NCBI GenBank assembly: GCA_009774535.1
Contig: VSNY01000023.1
Location: 1-29,605 of the forward strand
Source: Lachnospiraceae bacterium
GTDB lineage: Bacteria; Bacillota; Clostridia; Lachnospirales; Lachnospiraceae
DNA length: 29,605 bases
Direction of reading: 5' to 3'
Under the pieces are notes generated by a model, which saw only the letters and a list, made by a program, of their open reading frames with translations, was not told the origin of the DNA and ran no database searches. Each line of letters begins with the position of its first letter. Positions within the stretch are counted from its first letter, which is position 1. A program made the position numbers and the translations under genes. Below, piece by piece: positions 1-7,682 of the stretch.

Positions 1-1
1 G

Positions 2-298
2 TATGAAAAACTGCACAGCTACCAGGCTGTTATAGGGATACTCAGCGGTCTGCTTGACCTGGCAGAGTTTGCGGGCTGCAGGGTGGGTGTGCTTTATCCG
101 GCAGGATATGAGCTGATCCATTTTTATGACCTGCGTCATGCCGCGTTATGCGTACAGGAGCGCAGACAAACAAGCAGCCGCAGCCAGGATAAATTTAAGA
201 ATGAACGAATAGATGACGCAGACCAGGATTTGTTCCAGTATGAATGGACAGGAGACATGGAACGGGATCTTGCGGCGGTAATTGCCTGGATTGGATGA
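2..298 (+). CDS. 3' end of an unrecognised protein (partial)
   Basis: The reading frame is open from base 2 to a TGA at 296-298, so these are the last 98 residues of a gene that starts before the window. A GTG at 83 could in principle initiate, but the frame is open upstream of it and no ribosome site precedes it. The tail has a short hydrophobic/aromatic stretch (AVIGILSGLLDLAEFAGC), then a charged region rich in R, Q, D and E, and ends in AVIAWIG. I do not recognise the family. It lies 43 bp upstream of the nucleotidyltransferase-kinase gene in the same direction and is probably in the same operon. Base composition is GC-rich, like the next two genes. Confidence 0.6.
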   Translation, partial: YEKLHSYQAVIGILSGLLDLAEFAGCRVGVLYPAGYELIHFYDLRHAALCVQERRQTSSRSQDKFKNERIDDADQDLFQYEWTGDMERDLAAVIAWIG

Positions 299-341
299 CA
301 GGCCGCAGTTTGTGTGGTCACAGATGGAAGGAGATCAGACA

Positions 342-1844
342 ATGGAAGTAAATTACATAATTGTGCAGGCAGGCGGAAAAGGGACGCGTATGCAGCAGCT
401 GACGCGCAACAAGCCAAAAGCGCTCGTTCCCGTTAAGAACCTGCCCATGCTGTTTCATTTATTTCGGAAATTTCCTGAAAAAAAGTATTTGATTATCGGC
501 GATTACAAATATGAAGTATTGGAGCGCTATTTACAGACATTTGCAGAAGTGGACTATACGATGGTGCATGCAAAAGGCGCGCAGGGAACTTGCGGCGGAC
601 TGCGGGACGCGCTTAAGAGCATTCCGCCAAACGAACCGTTTCTGCTGATCTGGAGTGACCTGATTCTTCCGGATGCATATGAAATGCCAAAGGAAGACAG
701 CAATTATGTAGGGATTTCCAAAGATTTTCCATGCAGATGGCGGTATGAACACGGAGTATTCAGAGAAGAAAGCAGCGAGGCACAAGGCGTTGCAGGACTG
801 TTTATTTTTGAAGATGCGTCAGTGCTTGCCGATGTTCCGCTGCAGGGGGAATTTGTCCGGTGGCTGGGGGAACAGCAGATACCTTTTCAGGAACTGCCGC
901 TGCAAAAGACCAAAGAATACGGCCTGCTGTCGGAATATGAAAAACTGGAAACCGAAAAATGCCGTCCGTTTAACCGCCTGACGGTGGAAGGCAGCAGAAT
1001 CATCAAAGAAGGCATCGACGCACAGGGGCGTGCGCTGGCGGTGCGGGAACGCGCCTGGTATCAAAAGCTGGCGGAAACGGATATTCAAAATATTCCTAGG
1101 ATCTATGCGCTGGAACCACTGACGATGGAAAATATCGACGGAAAGAATATTTATGAATATTCCAGTCTTTTAAAAGAACAGAAGCGGGACATCTTAAGCC
1201 GGATCATTGCCTGCTTAAAGGAAGTACAGCATACAGCGTCCGTTTCGTCTGACTGGGACAGTTATTATGAAGCGTATATTGGCAAGACGTTTGACCGCCT
1301 GAATAAGATTCAGGATCTTGTTCCGTTTGCGCGGGATAAGACGGTTACAGTAAATGGAAGAGTCTGCCGCAATGTTTTCTGGGAACGGGAACGTCTGGAA
1401 CAGCGTATACGGGCCTGGTTCCCGGCACAATTCCGGCTGATTCATGGAGACTGTACGTTTAGCAACCTGCTGCTGAAACAGGACGGGACACCGGTTTTGA
1501 TCGATCCCAGAGGATATTTTGGCACGACAGAATTATACGGCGATCCTGCCTATGACTGGGCCAAGCTGTACTATTCGATTGCAGGTAATTATGATCAGTT
1601 TAATTTAAAGCGGTTTTCGCTGGAGATTGGGGAGCAGGAGGCAGCGCTTACGATCGCATCCAGTCATTGGGAGGATATGGAGCAGGATTTTTTTGAATTG
1701 CTGCGGGAAGAAGTAACGCCGGAACAGATAAAGCTGCTGCATGCTCTGATCTGGCTTTCGCTGACGACTTACGCATGGGAAGATTATGATTCCATTTGCG
1801 GGGCATTTTACAATGGTTTGTATTATTTGGAGGAAGTATTATGA
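342..1844 (+). CDS. Bifunctional sugar-phosphate nucleotidyltransferase / APH-type kinase
   Basis: A 500-residue two-domain enzyme. The N-terminal half (about 1-225) is a nucleotidyltransferase: A10-G-G-K-G-T-R16 is the nucleotide-binding loop, P25-KALVPV is the conserved follow-up, and WSD106 fits the metal-binding Asp. The C-terminal half (about 235-500) is an aminoglycoside/choline-kinase-like phosphotransferase, with H368-G-D370 and N375 of the catalytic loop and D388-PRG as the DFG-equivalent. The likely role is to phosphorylate a sugar or polyol and then charge it with a nucleotide. LicC-LicA fusions have the same architecture, so choline activation is the main alternative, but the SIS and HAD genes behind it favour a sugar. 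ATG 342 is chosen because GGAAGGAG at 326-333 sits 8 bp ahead; in-frame codons back to 282 lack such a site. The gene overlaps the next by ATGA. Confidence 0.8.
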   Translation: MEVNYIIVQAGGKGTRMQQLTRNKPKALVPVKNLPMLFHLFRKFPEKKYLIIGDYKYEVLERYLQTFAEVDYTMVHAKGAQGTCGGLRDALKSIPPNEPFLLIWSDLILPDAYEMPKEDSNYVGISKDFPCRWRYEHGVFREESSEAQGVAGLFIFEDASVLADVPLQGEFVRWLGEQQIPFQELPLQKTKEYGLLSEYEKLETEKCRPFNRLTVEGSRIIKEGIDAQGRALAVRERAWYQKLAETDIQNIPRIYALEPLTMENIDGKNIYEYSSLLKEQKRDILSRIIACLKEVQHTASVSSDWDSYYEAYIGKTFDRLNKIQDLVPFARDKTVTVNGRVCRNVFWERERLEQRIRAWFPAQFRLIHGDCTFSNLLLKQDGTPVLIDPRGYFGTTELYGDPAYDWAKLYYSIAGNYDQFNLKRFSLEIGEQEAALTIASSHWEDMEQDFFELLREEVTPEQIKLLHALIWLSLTTYAWEDYDSICGAFYNGLYYLEEVL

Positions 1845-2428
1845 TCCGTTATTTTGAAAATATTTTAAACACGATTGACCAATCGGTGCATTCCCTGGAC
1901 AGCGAGAAGTTTGAGCAGCTTGTCACGGAAGCAATAGAAGCGATTGAGTCCGGACATCAGGTGATTGTAAGCGGGCTTGGCAAAAATGTACCTGTCTGTG
2001 ATAAATTTGTCGGAACGATGCATTCGCTCGGACAGCCTGCCAGCTATATGAATACGAACAGCGCCGTACATGGCGATCTCGGCATGGTGGAGCAGGGGGA
2101 CCTGGTAATCGTATTGACCAAGAGCGGGGAGACGGCAGAATCGATTTATTTGACGGAACTGCTAAAACCGCGCGGATGCAATCTGTGGCTGCTGACCTTT
2201 GAAGAGCATTCGACGCTGACGGACGCGATCGGCAAATGTATTGTGCTGCAGCTTGCGCATGAAGGGGATCTGTGGAATGTGGTTCCGAATAATTCTACGA
2301 CGGTCAATCTGATTGTGCTGCAGGGGCTGGCGATTGAAGTGACAAAGAGACGGGGTGTGACACTTGCGGACTTTAAGAAGAATCATCCGGGCGGGCATAT
2401 TGGGGTGCAGTTGAAAGATGTTAGATAA
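1841..2428 (+). CDS. SIS-domain sugar-phosphate isomerase (KdsD/KpsF-type, no CBS domains)
   Basis: A 195-residue single SIS domain. Visible motifs are SGLGKN (44-49), HGDLGM (77-82), KSGET (94-98), the STT segment at 152-154 and HPGGHIG (182-188). These match the arabinose-5-phosphate isomerase group (KdsD/GutQ/KpsF) rather than GmhA. The CBS pair that normally extends that family to about 320 residues is absent, so this is a stand-alone catalytic domain, expected to interconvert a ketose phosphate and an aldose phosphate in the cytoplasm. ATG 1841 is preceded by GGAGG at 1829-1833 and overlaps the upstream stop by four bases, indicating translational coupling. With the kinase-nucleotidyltransferase and the HAD gene it forms an activation cassette. 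The substrate is unknown. Confidence 0.8.
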   Translation: MIRYFENILNTIDQSVHSLDSEKFEQLVTEAIEAIESGHQVIVSGLGKNVPVCDKFVGTMHSLGQPASYMNTNSAVHGDLGMVEQGDLVIVLTKSGETAESIYLTELLKPRGCNLWLLTFEEHSTLTDAIGKCIVLQLAHEGDLWNVVPNNSTTVNLIVLQGLAIEVTKRRGVTLADFKKNHPGGHIGVQLKDVR

Positions 2429-2807
2429 TCAGGATCATGTGGTTTTAGTTTCAGAACTGGGTAAAACCTGGCTGATTGATTTAGATGGGACAGTAGTGAA
2501 ACATAATGGATATAAGACAGATGGAAAGGATACATTTTTAGAAGGTGCGAAAGAGTTCCTTTTATCTGTTTCCCCAGAGGACGTAGTGATTTTCCTGACA
2601 TCAAGAACGACGGAATATGCACGGATGACAGAGACATTTCTGGAAGAAAATGGAATACGGTACGACAGGATTATGTATGGATTGCCATATGGAGAGAGAA
2701 TATTGGTAAATGACTGCAAGCCGAGAGGGTTAAGAACAGCGATTGCCGTAAATACAAAAAGAGACCAATTTATGCAATCACAATTCAGGACAGATCCTGA
2801 GATTTAG
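2418..2807 (+). CDS. Small HAD-superfamily phosphatase-like protein
   Basis: A 129-residue HAD-fold protein with motif I D21-L-D23-G-T, motif II FLTSRT (T61/S62) and an acidic motif near ILVND99CKPRG. It is shorter than GmhB (about 180-190 residues) and has little or no cap domain. The expected role is removal of a phosphate from a sugar phosphate before or after C1 activation by the upstream kinase-nucleotidyltransferase. It overlaps the SIS gene by 11 bp. The ribosome site is weak, so translation probably depends on coupling. The composition is clearly more AT-rich than the SIS gene it overlaps, as if a recombination joint lay at this border. Function is inferred from motif and position; the substrate is not known. 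Confidence 0.7.
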   Translation: MLDNQDHVVLVSELGKTWLIDLDGTVVKHNGYKTDGKDTFLEGAKEFLLSVSPEDVVIFLTSRTTEYARMTETFLEENGIRYDRIMYGLPYGERILVNDCKPRGLRTAIAVNTKRDQFMQSQFRTDPEI

Positions 2808-2861
2808 CAGATTTTGTGAAAAGCTTCGGTACAAAGATGAAAAAATTGAGGGGAATACGTA

Positions 2862-3914
2862 ATGAAAAAAGCATTGATTACAGGGATCACAGGGCAGGAC
2901 GGCAGTTTTTTGGCAGAATTTTTATTGGATAAAGGGTATGAAGTAAACGGGATTGTCAGAAGGTCATCCAGTCCGAATACACAAAGAATTGACCATTTGA
3001 TCCAGGAAAATCGAATTCGATTATATGATGGAGATCTGACTGATACAAGCAGCCTGATCAGAATTATTGGGTCTGTCAAACCAGATGAGATTTATAATCT
3101 TGCGGCGCAAAGCCATGTACAAGTAAGTTTTGATGTGCCAGAGCATTCCGGGGATGTAGATGCGCTGGGCGTCTTAAGAATACTTGAGTCGGTCCGTATG
3201 CTGGGGATGACAGACAAATGCAGGATTTATCAGGCATCGACATCGGAGCTATATGGCAAAGTCGAACAGGTGCCGCAGGATGAGCAGACTCCTTTTCATC
3301 CATATAGTCCTTATGCGATTGCAAAGCAGTATGGTTATTGGATGATCAAAGAATATCGGGAAGCCTATCATATGTATGCGGTGAATGGTATTTTATTTAA
3401 TCATGAATCAGAGAGACGAGGAGAAAATTTCGTAACACGGAAAATTACGCGGGCAGTTGGACGGATTGTATGCGGCCTTCAGGAAAAATTGTATTTGGGA
3501 AATCTGGATTCTTTAAGAGACTGGGGGTATGCAAAAGATTTTGTAGAATGTATGTGGCTAATGCTGCAGCAGGACGAACCAGAAGATTATGTAATTGCAA
3601 CCGGACAACAGCATACCGTTCGAGATTTTACGCAAAGAGCATTTCAGGTCGCAGGAATTGAAATCTTATGGCAGGGTAATGGAATGGATGAAAAAGGAAT
3701 TGACCAAAACAGCGGTAAAGTGTTGGTTGAGATAGATCCTGAATGGTTTCGTCCAACAGATGTCGATAATTTATGGGGAAATCCGGCAAAAGCGAGAAAC
3801 AGGTTAGGATGGAACCCACAAAAAACAAGCTATGAAGAGTTGATCAGCATTATGGTACAGCATGATCGGAAGCTGGCGATGACAGAAAAGAGGAAAGAAA
3901 CAAATGGAGTATAA
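2862..3914 (+). CDS. gmd: GDP-mannose 4,6-dehydratase
   Basis: A 350-residue short-chain dehydratase, the usual Gmd length. It converts GDP-D-mannose to GDP-4-keto-6-deoxy-D-mannose with bound NADP. The Rossmann loop is G8-I-T-G-Q-D-G14. The catalytic set T127, E129, Y151 and K155 has the same spacing as E. coli Gmd (T132, E134, Y156, K160). NHES-ERRGENFVTRKITR and SLRDWGYAKDFVECMW closely follow Gmd; GDP-heptose dehydratases, as I remember them, have PLRGIEF in place of RRGENF, which favours mannose as substrate. The substrate would come from ManC at 14683. The start follows a GAGGGG site. It overlaps the ColD-type gene by 11 bp, so the two steps are coupled. Confidence 0.92.
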   Translation: MKKALITGITGQDGSFLAEFLLDKGYEVNGIVRRSSSPNTQRIDHLIQENRIRLYDGDLTDTSSLIRIIGSVKPDEIYNLAAQSHVQVSFDVPEHSGDVDALGVLRILESVRMLGMTDKCRIYQASTSELYGKVEQVPQDEQTPFHPYSPYAIAKQYGYWMIKEYREAYHMYAVNGILFNHESERRGENFVTRKITRAVGRIVCGLQEKLYLGNLDSLRDWGYAKDFVECMWLMLQQDEPEDYVIATGQQHTVRDFTQRAFQVAGIEILWQGNGMDEKGIDQNSGKVLVEIDPEWFRPTDVDNLWGNPAKARNRLGWNPQKTSYEELISIMVQHDRKLAMTEKRKETNGV

Positions 3915-5076
3915 GCTTTGTGATGACCCGTGGGGACAGGAAGAAATCAATGCAATCCTACGGGTAATGGATTCCAAAATGTTTACGATGGGCGATTGTG
4001 TAGCCGCATATGAAAAAGAATTTGCATCCAGGTTTGGTGTTAAATATGCGGTAATGGTGAATTCTGGTTCTACTGCTAATTTGTTAGTGATTGCATCCTT
4101 GGTGTACGCAAATAAACTGCCGCGTGGAAGTGAGATTATTGTACCTGCCGTATCATGGAGTACGACTTATGCGCCGCTTGAACAGTATGGCATGAAGCTT
4201 GTTTTTGCTGATATAGACCGGGAAACCCTGAATATGGATGTGGATTCTCTTCTGGCATGCATCACGGACAGGACGAAAATGATCCTGTTAGTAAATTTAC
4301 TAGGCAACTCCAATTTGTTTGACACAGTATGTGAAATTTGCAAATCCCGGGATCTGCTGCTGATGGAAGATAACTGTGAATCGTTGGGGGCGGAGTATGA
4401 CGGAAAAAAATTAGGAACCTTTGGGATTGCAGGTACATTTTCCACTTTTTATTCTCATCATTTATGTACCATGGAAGGCGGCATGGCAGTTACGAACGAT
4501 CCTGAATTATATGAGTATATGTTGTCAGTCAGGGCACATGGCTGGACGAGAAATCTTCCTGCATCCAGTTCTATTTATGAAAAAAGGCCGGAATCTTTTT
4601 ATGAAAGTTTTAACTTTATAGTACCAGGCTATAATTTGCGGCCGCTCGAAATGGAAGGTGCGATCGGTCTGGAACAGTTAAAGAAAATGGATCGTATGAT
4701 TGCCTGGCGAAGGGAAAATGCAAAATATTTTCAAGAACGGATGCGCATATTTCCAGATATCAGAATACAAAAAGAAATAGGAAAATCTTCATGGTTTGGC
4801 TTTGCGTTGATTTTGCAAGGAACATTGGCAGGTAAAAGGGATGTGATTGTAAAAGAACTGATTAAAAAAGGAATTGAAGTCAGACCGATTGTCGCCGGGA
4901 ACTTTACTAGAAATAAAGCGATTGCATACATGGATTACAGAATACCGTTTCCGCTTAAAAATGCTGATGAAATTCATGATCATGGCTTTTTTATAGGGAA
5001 CCATAGTTCAGATAATCAGAAAGAAATCGATTATTTCATACAGGTACTGCACAATACGATAGAAAAAGTGGAGTGA
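3904..5076 (+). CDS. colD: GDP-4-keto-6-deoxymannose 3-dehydratase (ColD-type, PLP-Lys replaced by His)
   Basis: A 390-residue member of the DegT/DnrJ/EryC1/StrS PLP family. The lysine that normally forms the Schiff base is His here: in FYSHHLCTMEGG, H185 lies six residues before E191 of the EGG motif, exactly where ArnB-type aminotransferases have Lys. That substitution is the hallmark of the 3-dehydratases ColD (about 388 residues) and DdhC/RfbH (about 437, with an Fe-S cluster). The length and the adjacency to gmd indicate ColD. The reaction would be PLP- and glutamate-dependent loss of the C3 hydroxyl, giving GDP-4-keto-3,6-dideoxy-D-mannose. It is therefore not a perosamine synthase, the annotation an automatic pipeline might give. 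The ATG follows an AGAGGAAAG site inside the end of gmd. Confidence 0.85.
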   Translation: MEYKLCDDPWGQEEINAILRVMDSKMFTMGDCVAAYEKEFASRFGVKYAVMVNSGSTANLLVIASLVYANKLPRGSEIIVPAVSWSTTYAPLEQYGMKLVFADIDRETLNMDVDSLLACITDRTKMILLVNLLGNSNLFDTVCEICKSRDLLLMEDNCESLGAEYDGKKLGTFGIAGTFSTFYSHHLCTMEGGMAVTNDPELYEYMLSVRAHGWTRNLPASSSIYEKRPESFYESFNFIVPGYNLRPLEMEGAIGLEQLKKMDRMIAWRRENAKYFQERMRIFPDIRIQKEIGKSSWFGFALILQGTLAGKRDVIVKELIKKGIEVRPIVAGNFTRNKAIAYMDYRIPFPLKNADEIHDHGFFIGNHSSDNQKEIDYFIQVLHNTIEKVE

Positions 5077-5082
5077 ATATCA

Positions 5083-6030
5083 ATGGACAGAGATGCAAAG
5101 GTATATATCGCGGGTCACACAGGTTTGGTGGGAAGTGCAATTGTTCGGAAATTGCAAGAAGAAGGATTTTGCAATCTTGTACTTAAAAAACACAGAGAAC
5201 TGGATCTGACTTGCCAAAATGCAGTGGAACAGTTTTTTCAGGAAGAAAAACCAGAGTATGTCATTATGGCGGCGGGTTTGGTTGGGGGTATTTTGGCAAA
5301 CCAGAAATCACCAGCAGATTTCTATTATGTAAATATGCAGATGGCAAACCATGTACTGTGGACGGCTTGTCATACACAAGTAAAGAAGCTGCTCTATCTT
5401 GGAAGCGCCTGTATGTATCCAAAAACTTGCAGGCAGCCAATGACTGAGGAGGATATTTTGACAGGATTGCCGGAACAGACAAACGAAGGATATGCTCTTG
5501 CGAAGATCAACGGATGCAGATTGTGTAGTTACATACGAAGACAGTATGGAATGGATTTTATCAGTGCAATTCCTGCAAATGCGTATGGGCCAGGCGATTG
5601 TTTTGATGCAGAGCGTTCTCACGTAATTCCTGCTTTTCTTATGAAATATGAGAAAGCAAAGACGGACGACGAAAAACAGGTTGTTTTATGGGGAACCGGC
5701 AAAGCAAAAAGAGAATTTATCCATACAAAAGATCTGGCGGATGCATGTTTGTTTTTAATGGAACATTATTCGGATGAGCAGGCTGTTAATATTGGTACAG
5801 GGGAAGAGGTTTCCATCAGGGAATTGGCAGAGATGGTGAAAAAGATCGTAGGATATCAGGGAGAGATTATTTGTGATCCTTCAAAGCCGGATGGAATGAT
5901 GAGGCGTATTGTGGATATATCTAAGATTACAAAGATTGGCTGGAAGGCAAAGATTTCTTTGGAACAAGGATTGCGGGAAGTGTATGAAGATTATAAAAAG
6001 AGCAAGTTAACCGGAGGAATGGAATCATGA
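5083..6030 (+). CDS. GDP-L-fucose synthase family epimerase/reductase, probably ColC-type (GDP-L-colitose synthase)
   Basis: A 315-residue SDR enzyme of the Fcl/WcaG family. GHTGLVG (11-17) is the cofactor loop. S108, Y137 and K141 form the reductase triad, and C110 and H180 match the epimerisation residues of E. coli GDP-fucose synthase (C109, H179). Family signatures VGGI-ANQ, GSACMYPK and SHVIPA are present. In a Gmd-ColD context the expected reaction is C5 epimerisation plus NADPH reduction at C4, giving GDP-L-colitose. Plain GDP-L-fucose synthesis from the Gmd product is the alternative and cannot be excluded from sequence. The gene starts 6 bp after the ColD-type gene and overlaps the aldo-keto reductase by ATGA. 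Confidence 0.8.
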   Translation: MDRDAKVYIAGHTGLVGSAIVRKLQEEGFCNLVLKKHRELDLTCQNAVEQFFQEEKPEYVIMAAGLVGGILANQKSPADFYYVNMQMANHVLWTACHTQVKKLLYLGSACMYPKTCRQPMTEEDILTGLPEQTNEGYALAKINGCRLCSYIRRQYGMDFISAIPANAYGPGDCFDAERSHVIPAFLMKYEKAKTDDEKQVVLWGTGKAKREFIHTKDLADACLFLMEHYSDEQAVNIGTGEEVSIRELAEMVKKIVGYQGEIICDPSKPDGMMRRIVDISKITKIGWKAKISLEQGLREVYEDYKKSKLTGGMES

Positions 6031-6866
6031 ACTGCATGGTAACAGATTTTCCGCAGATTGGGTTTGGGACTGCTGATTTGGGTGAAAAAGCGGAACAGGC
6101 AGTGAAAGGTGCGGTTATAGACGGATATCGTTTGATTGATACGGCCAGGGCTTATAACAGTGAAAAAGCAGTAGGGGATGCAATTTCTTCTTTGTGTAAA
6201 GAAAAAAGAATCAAAAGGGAGGAATTGATTGTTCAGACAAAGTTATCACCAACTGTCAGCGGATATTATCAGACGCTGGATGATTTTCAGCGTTCCTTGG
6301 AATTGCTGCAAATGGATTACATTGATGTGTATTTCATTCATTGGCCAGTTATACGTGGAAATGAAGAAAACTACAGAGACAAAAATGTGGAAACATGGAT
6401 GGCATTTGAAAAATTGTATCAGGAACAGAAAATCAGAATACCAGGCGTATGTAATTTTTTAGAAAGGCATTTATTGGATTTGTTTCAAAACTGTAGTATG
6501 CCGCCTTTGATTCATCAGTTGGAGCTGCATCCCGGTTATCAGCAGCGTGGACTGGTAAGATTTTCAAGAGAACATGGCATGTATATACAGGCGTGGTCAC
6601 CCATGGGGAGAGGTATTTTAAAGAAAACTCCTTTTTTGGAAATGGCAGAGAAGTATCAGAAAGATCTTGCACAGTTAGCATTGCGTTGGAGCATTCAGCA
6701 CGATTATCTGCCGCTGGTTCGTTCAGGTAGCGAAGAACACAGGAAAAGCAACTTGGATATTTTTCAGTTCTGCATCTCAGAAGAAGATATGCAGAGTTTG
6801 GATGCCTTAAATACGAATGATGGATTTATGGATATTTGGAGTTATAAGAGACAGCAAATGTATTAA
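6027..6866 (+). CDS. Aldo-keto reductase
   Basis: A 279-residue NAD(P)H-dependent AKR of usual length with the full catalytic tetrad D38, Y43, K72 and H105 (LIDTARAY, QTKLSP, FIHWPV). The LELHPGYQ and AWSPMGRG segments fit the AKR5-like bacterial group. Its place between a GDP-sugar epimerase/reductase and a split transketolase suggests that it reduces a keto or aldehyde group on a pathway intermediate, for example a side-chain ketone left by C2-unit transfer. That role is inference. GGAGG lies just upstream, and the ATG overlaps the preceding stop (ATGA). Confidence 0.85.
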   Translation: MNCMVTDFPQIGFGTADLGEKAEQAVKGAVIDGYRLIDTARAYNSEKAVGDAISSLCKEKRIKREELIVQTKLSPTVSGYYQTLDDFQRSLELLQMDYIDVYFIHWPVIRGNEENYRDKNVETWMAFEKLYQEQKIRIPGVCNFLERHLLDLFQNCSMPPLIHQLELHPGYQQRGLVRFSREHGMYIQAWSPMGRGILKKTPFLEMAEKYQKDLAQLALRWSIQHDYLPLVRSGSEEHRKSNLDIFQFCISEEDMQSLDALNTNDGFMDIWSYKRQQMY

Positions 6867-6887
6867 ATACTGACAGGAGACAAAAAG

Positions 6888-7682
6888 ATGGACAGCCGGT
6901 ACGAAACGATCAAAAAGCTAAAGAAAAAAATTGTAGAAATATCTTATCACAGTCAGGAAGGACATATACCAAGCGCATTCTCTATTCTTGATATTTTATA
7001 TGTGCTGTATCATGATGTCATGCATATAGATCCCAAAAATCCTATAATAGAACCGCATGACAGGCTGATTATAAGTAAGGGGCACGCTTCGCTTGGAATT
7101 TATGCTGTAATGGCTGAAGCTGGTTTCTTTCCGATGCAGGAGTTGGATACTTTTTGCCAATATGGAAGCCGGCTTGGCGGGCATCCTGATTTTCATAAGA
7201 TTCCAGGCATAGAGGTTTCCACAGGGTCTTTAGGACATGGGCTGCCGTTGGCAGTAGGAATGGCAATGGCGCAGAAATGGAAACAGACGCAGAATAAAGT
7301 GTTTGTGCTTATAGGCGACGGGGAATTGAATGAAGGAACAAACTGGGAAGCGTTTATGGCTGCAAAAGAACAGGAGCTATCTAATCTGATATGTATTCTG
7401 GATTATAACCATTCTTCAGACCGGGCAGTTGCATTTGAAGATGTAGAGAAGAAACTGCAGCAGTTTGGTTGGAATACGCAATCTGTAGATGGCCATGATC
7501 ATCAAAAATTAGAGGCTGCTTTGACTATGCAGTATGAAAATGACAGACCGGTCTTTATTGCCGCTCAGACTGTAAAAGGAAAGGGATGCAGGTCGATGGA
7601 AAACAATCCGGCCTGGCACCATAGAAGTCCAGATGAGACGGAACGAAGGCAGCTGTTGGAGGAAATTGAAAATGGAAACTAA
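6888..7682 (+). CDS. Transketolase N-terminal (ThDP-binding) subunit, pair A
   Basis: A 264-residue protein equivalent to the diphosphate-binding domain of transketolase, here a separate polypeptide. GDG at 143-145 and N174 give the ThDP/Mg motif (GDGELNEG ... LDYN). The active-site histidines of transketolases are present: H26 (EGHIPSA), H66 (SKGHAS), H99 (GGHPD) and H117 (GSLGHG), plus WHHRSP near the end. It should pair with the next gene to form an alpha2beta2 enzyme moving a two-carbon ketol unit. A housekeeping transketolase role is unlikely inside a polysaccharide operon. ATG 6888 follows an AGGAG site. The last 11 bp overlap the next gene. Confidence 0.9.
   Translation: MDSRYETIKKLKKKIVEISYHSQEGHIPSAFSILDILYVLYHDVMHIDPKNPIIEPHDRLIISKGHASLGIYAVMAEAGFFPMQELDTFCQYGSRLGGHPDFHKIPGIEVSTGSLGHGLPLAVGMAMAQKWKQTQNKVFVLIGDGELNEGTNWEAFMAAKEQELSNLICILDYNHSSDRAVAFEDVEKKLQQFGWNTQSVDGHDHQKLEAALTMQYENDRPVFIAAQTVKGKGCRSMENNPAWHHRSPDETERRQLLEEIENGN

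Noticed and set aside
3904..5076. Annotation as GDP-perosamine synthase (aminotransferase)
   Set aside because: The catalytic Lys position is His185, which prevents the aminotransferase internal aldimine and fits the 3-dehydratase group.
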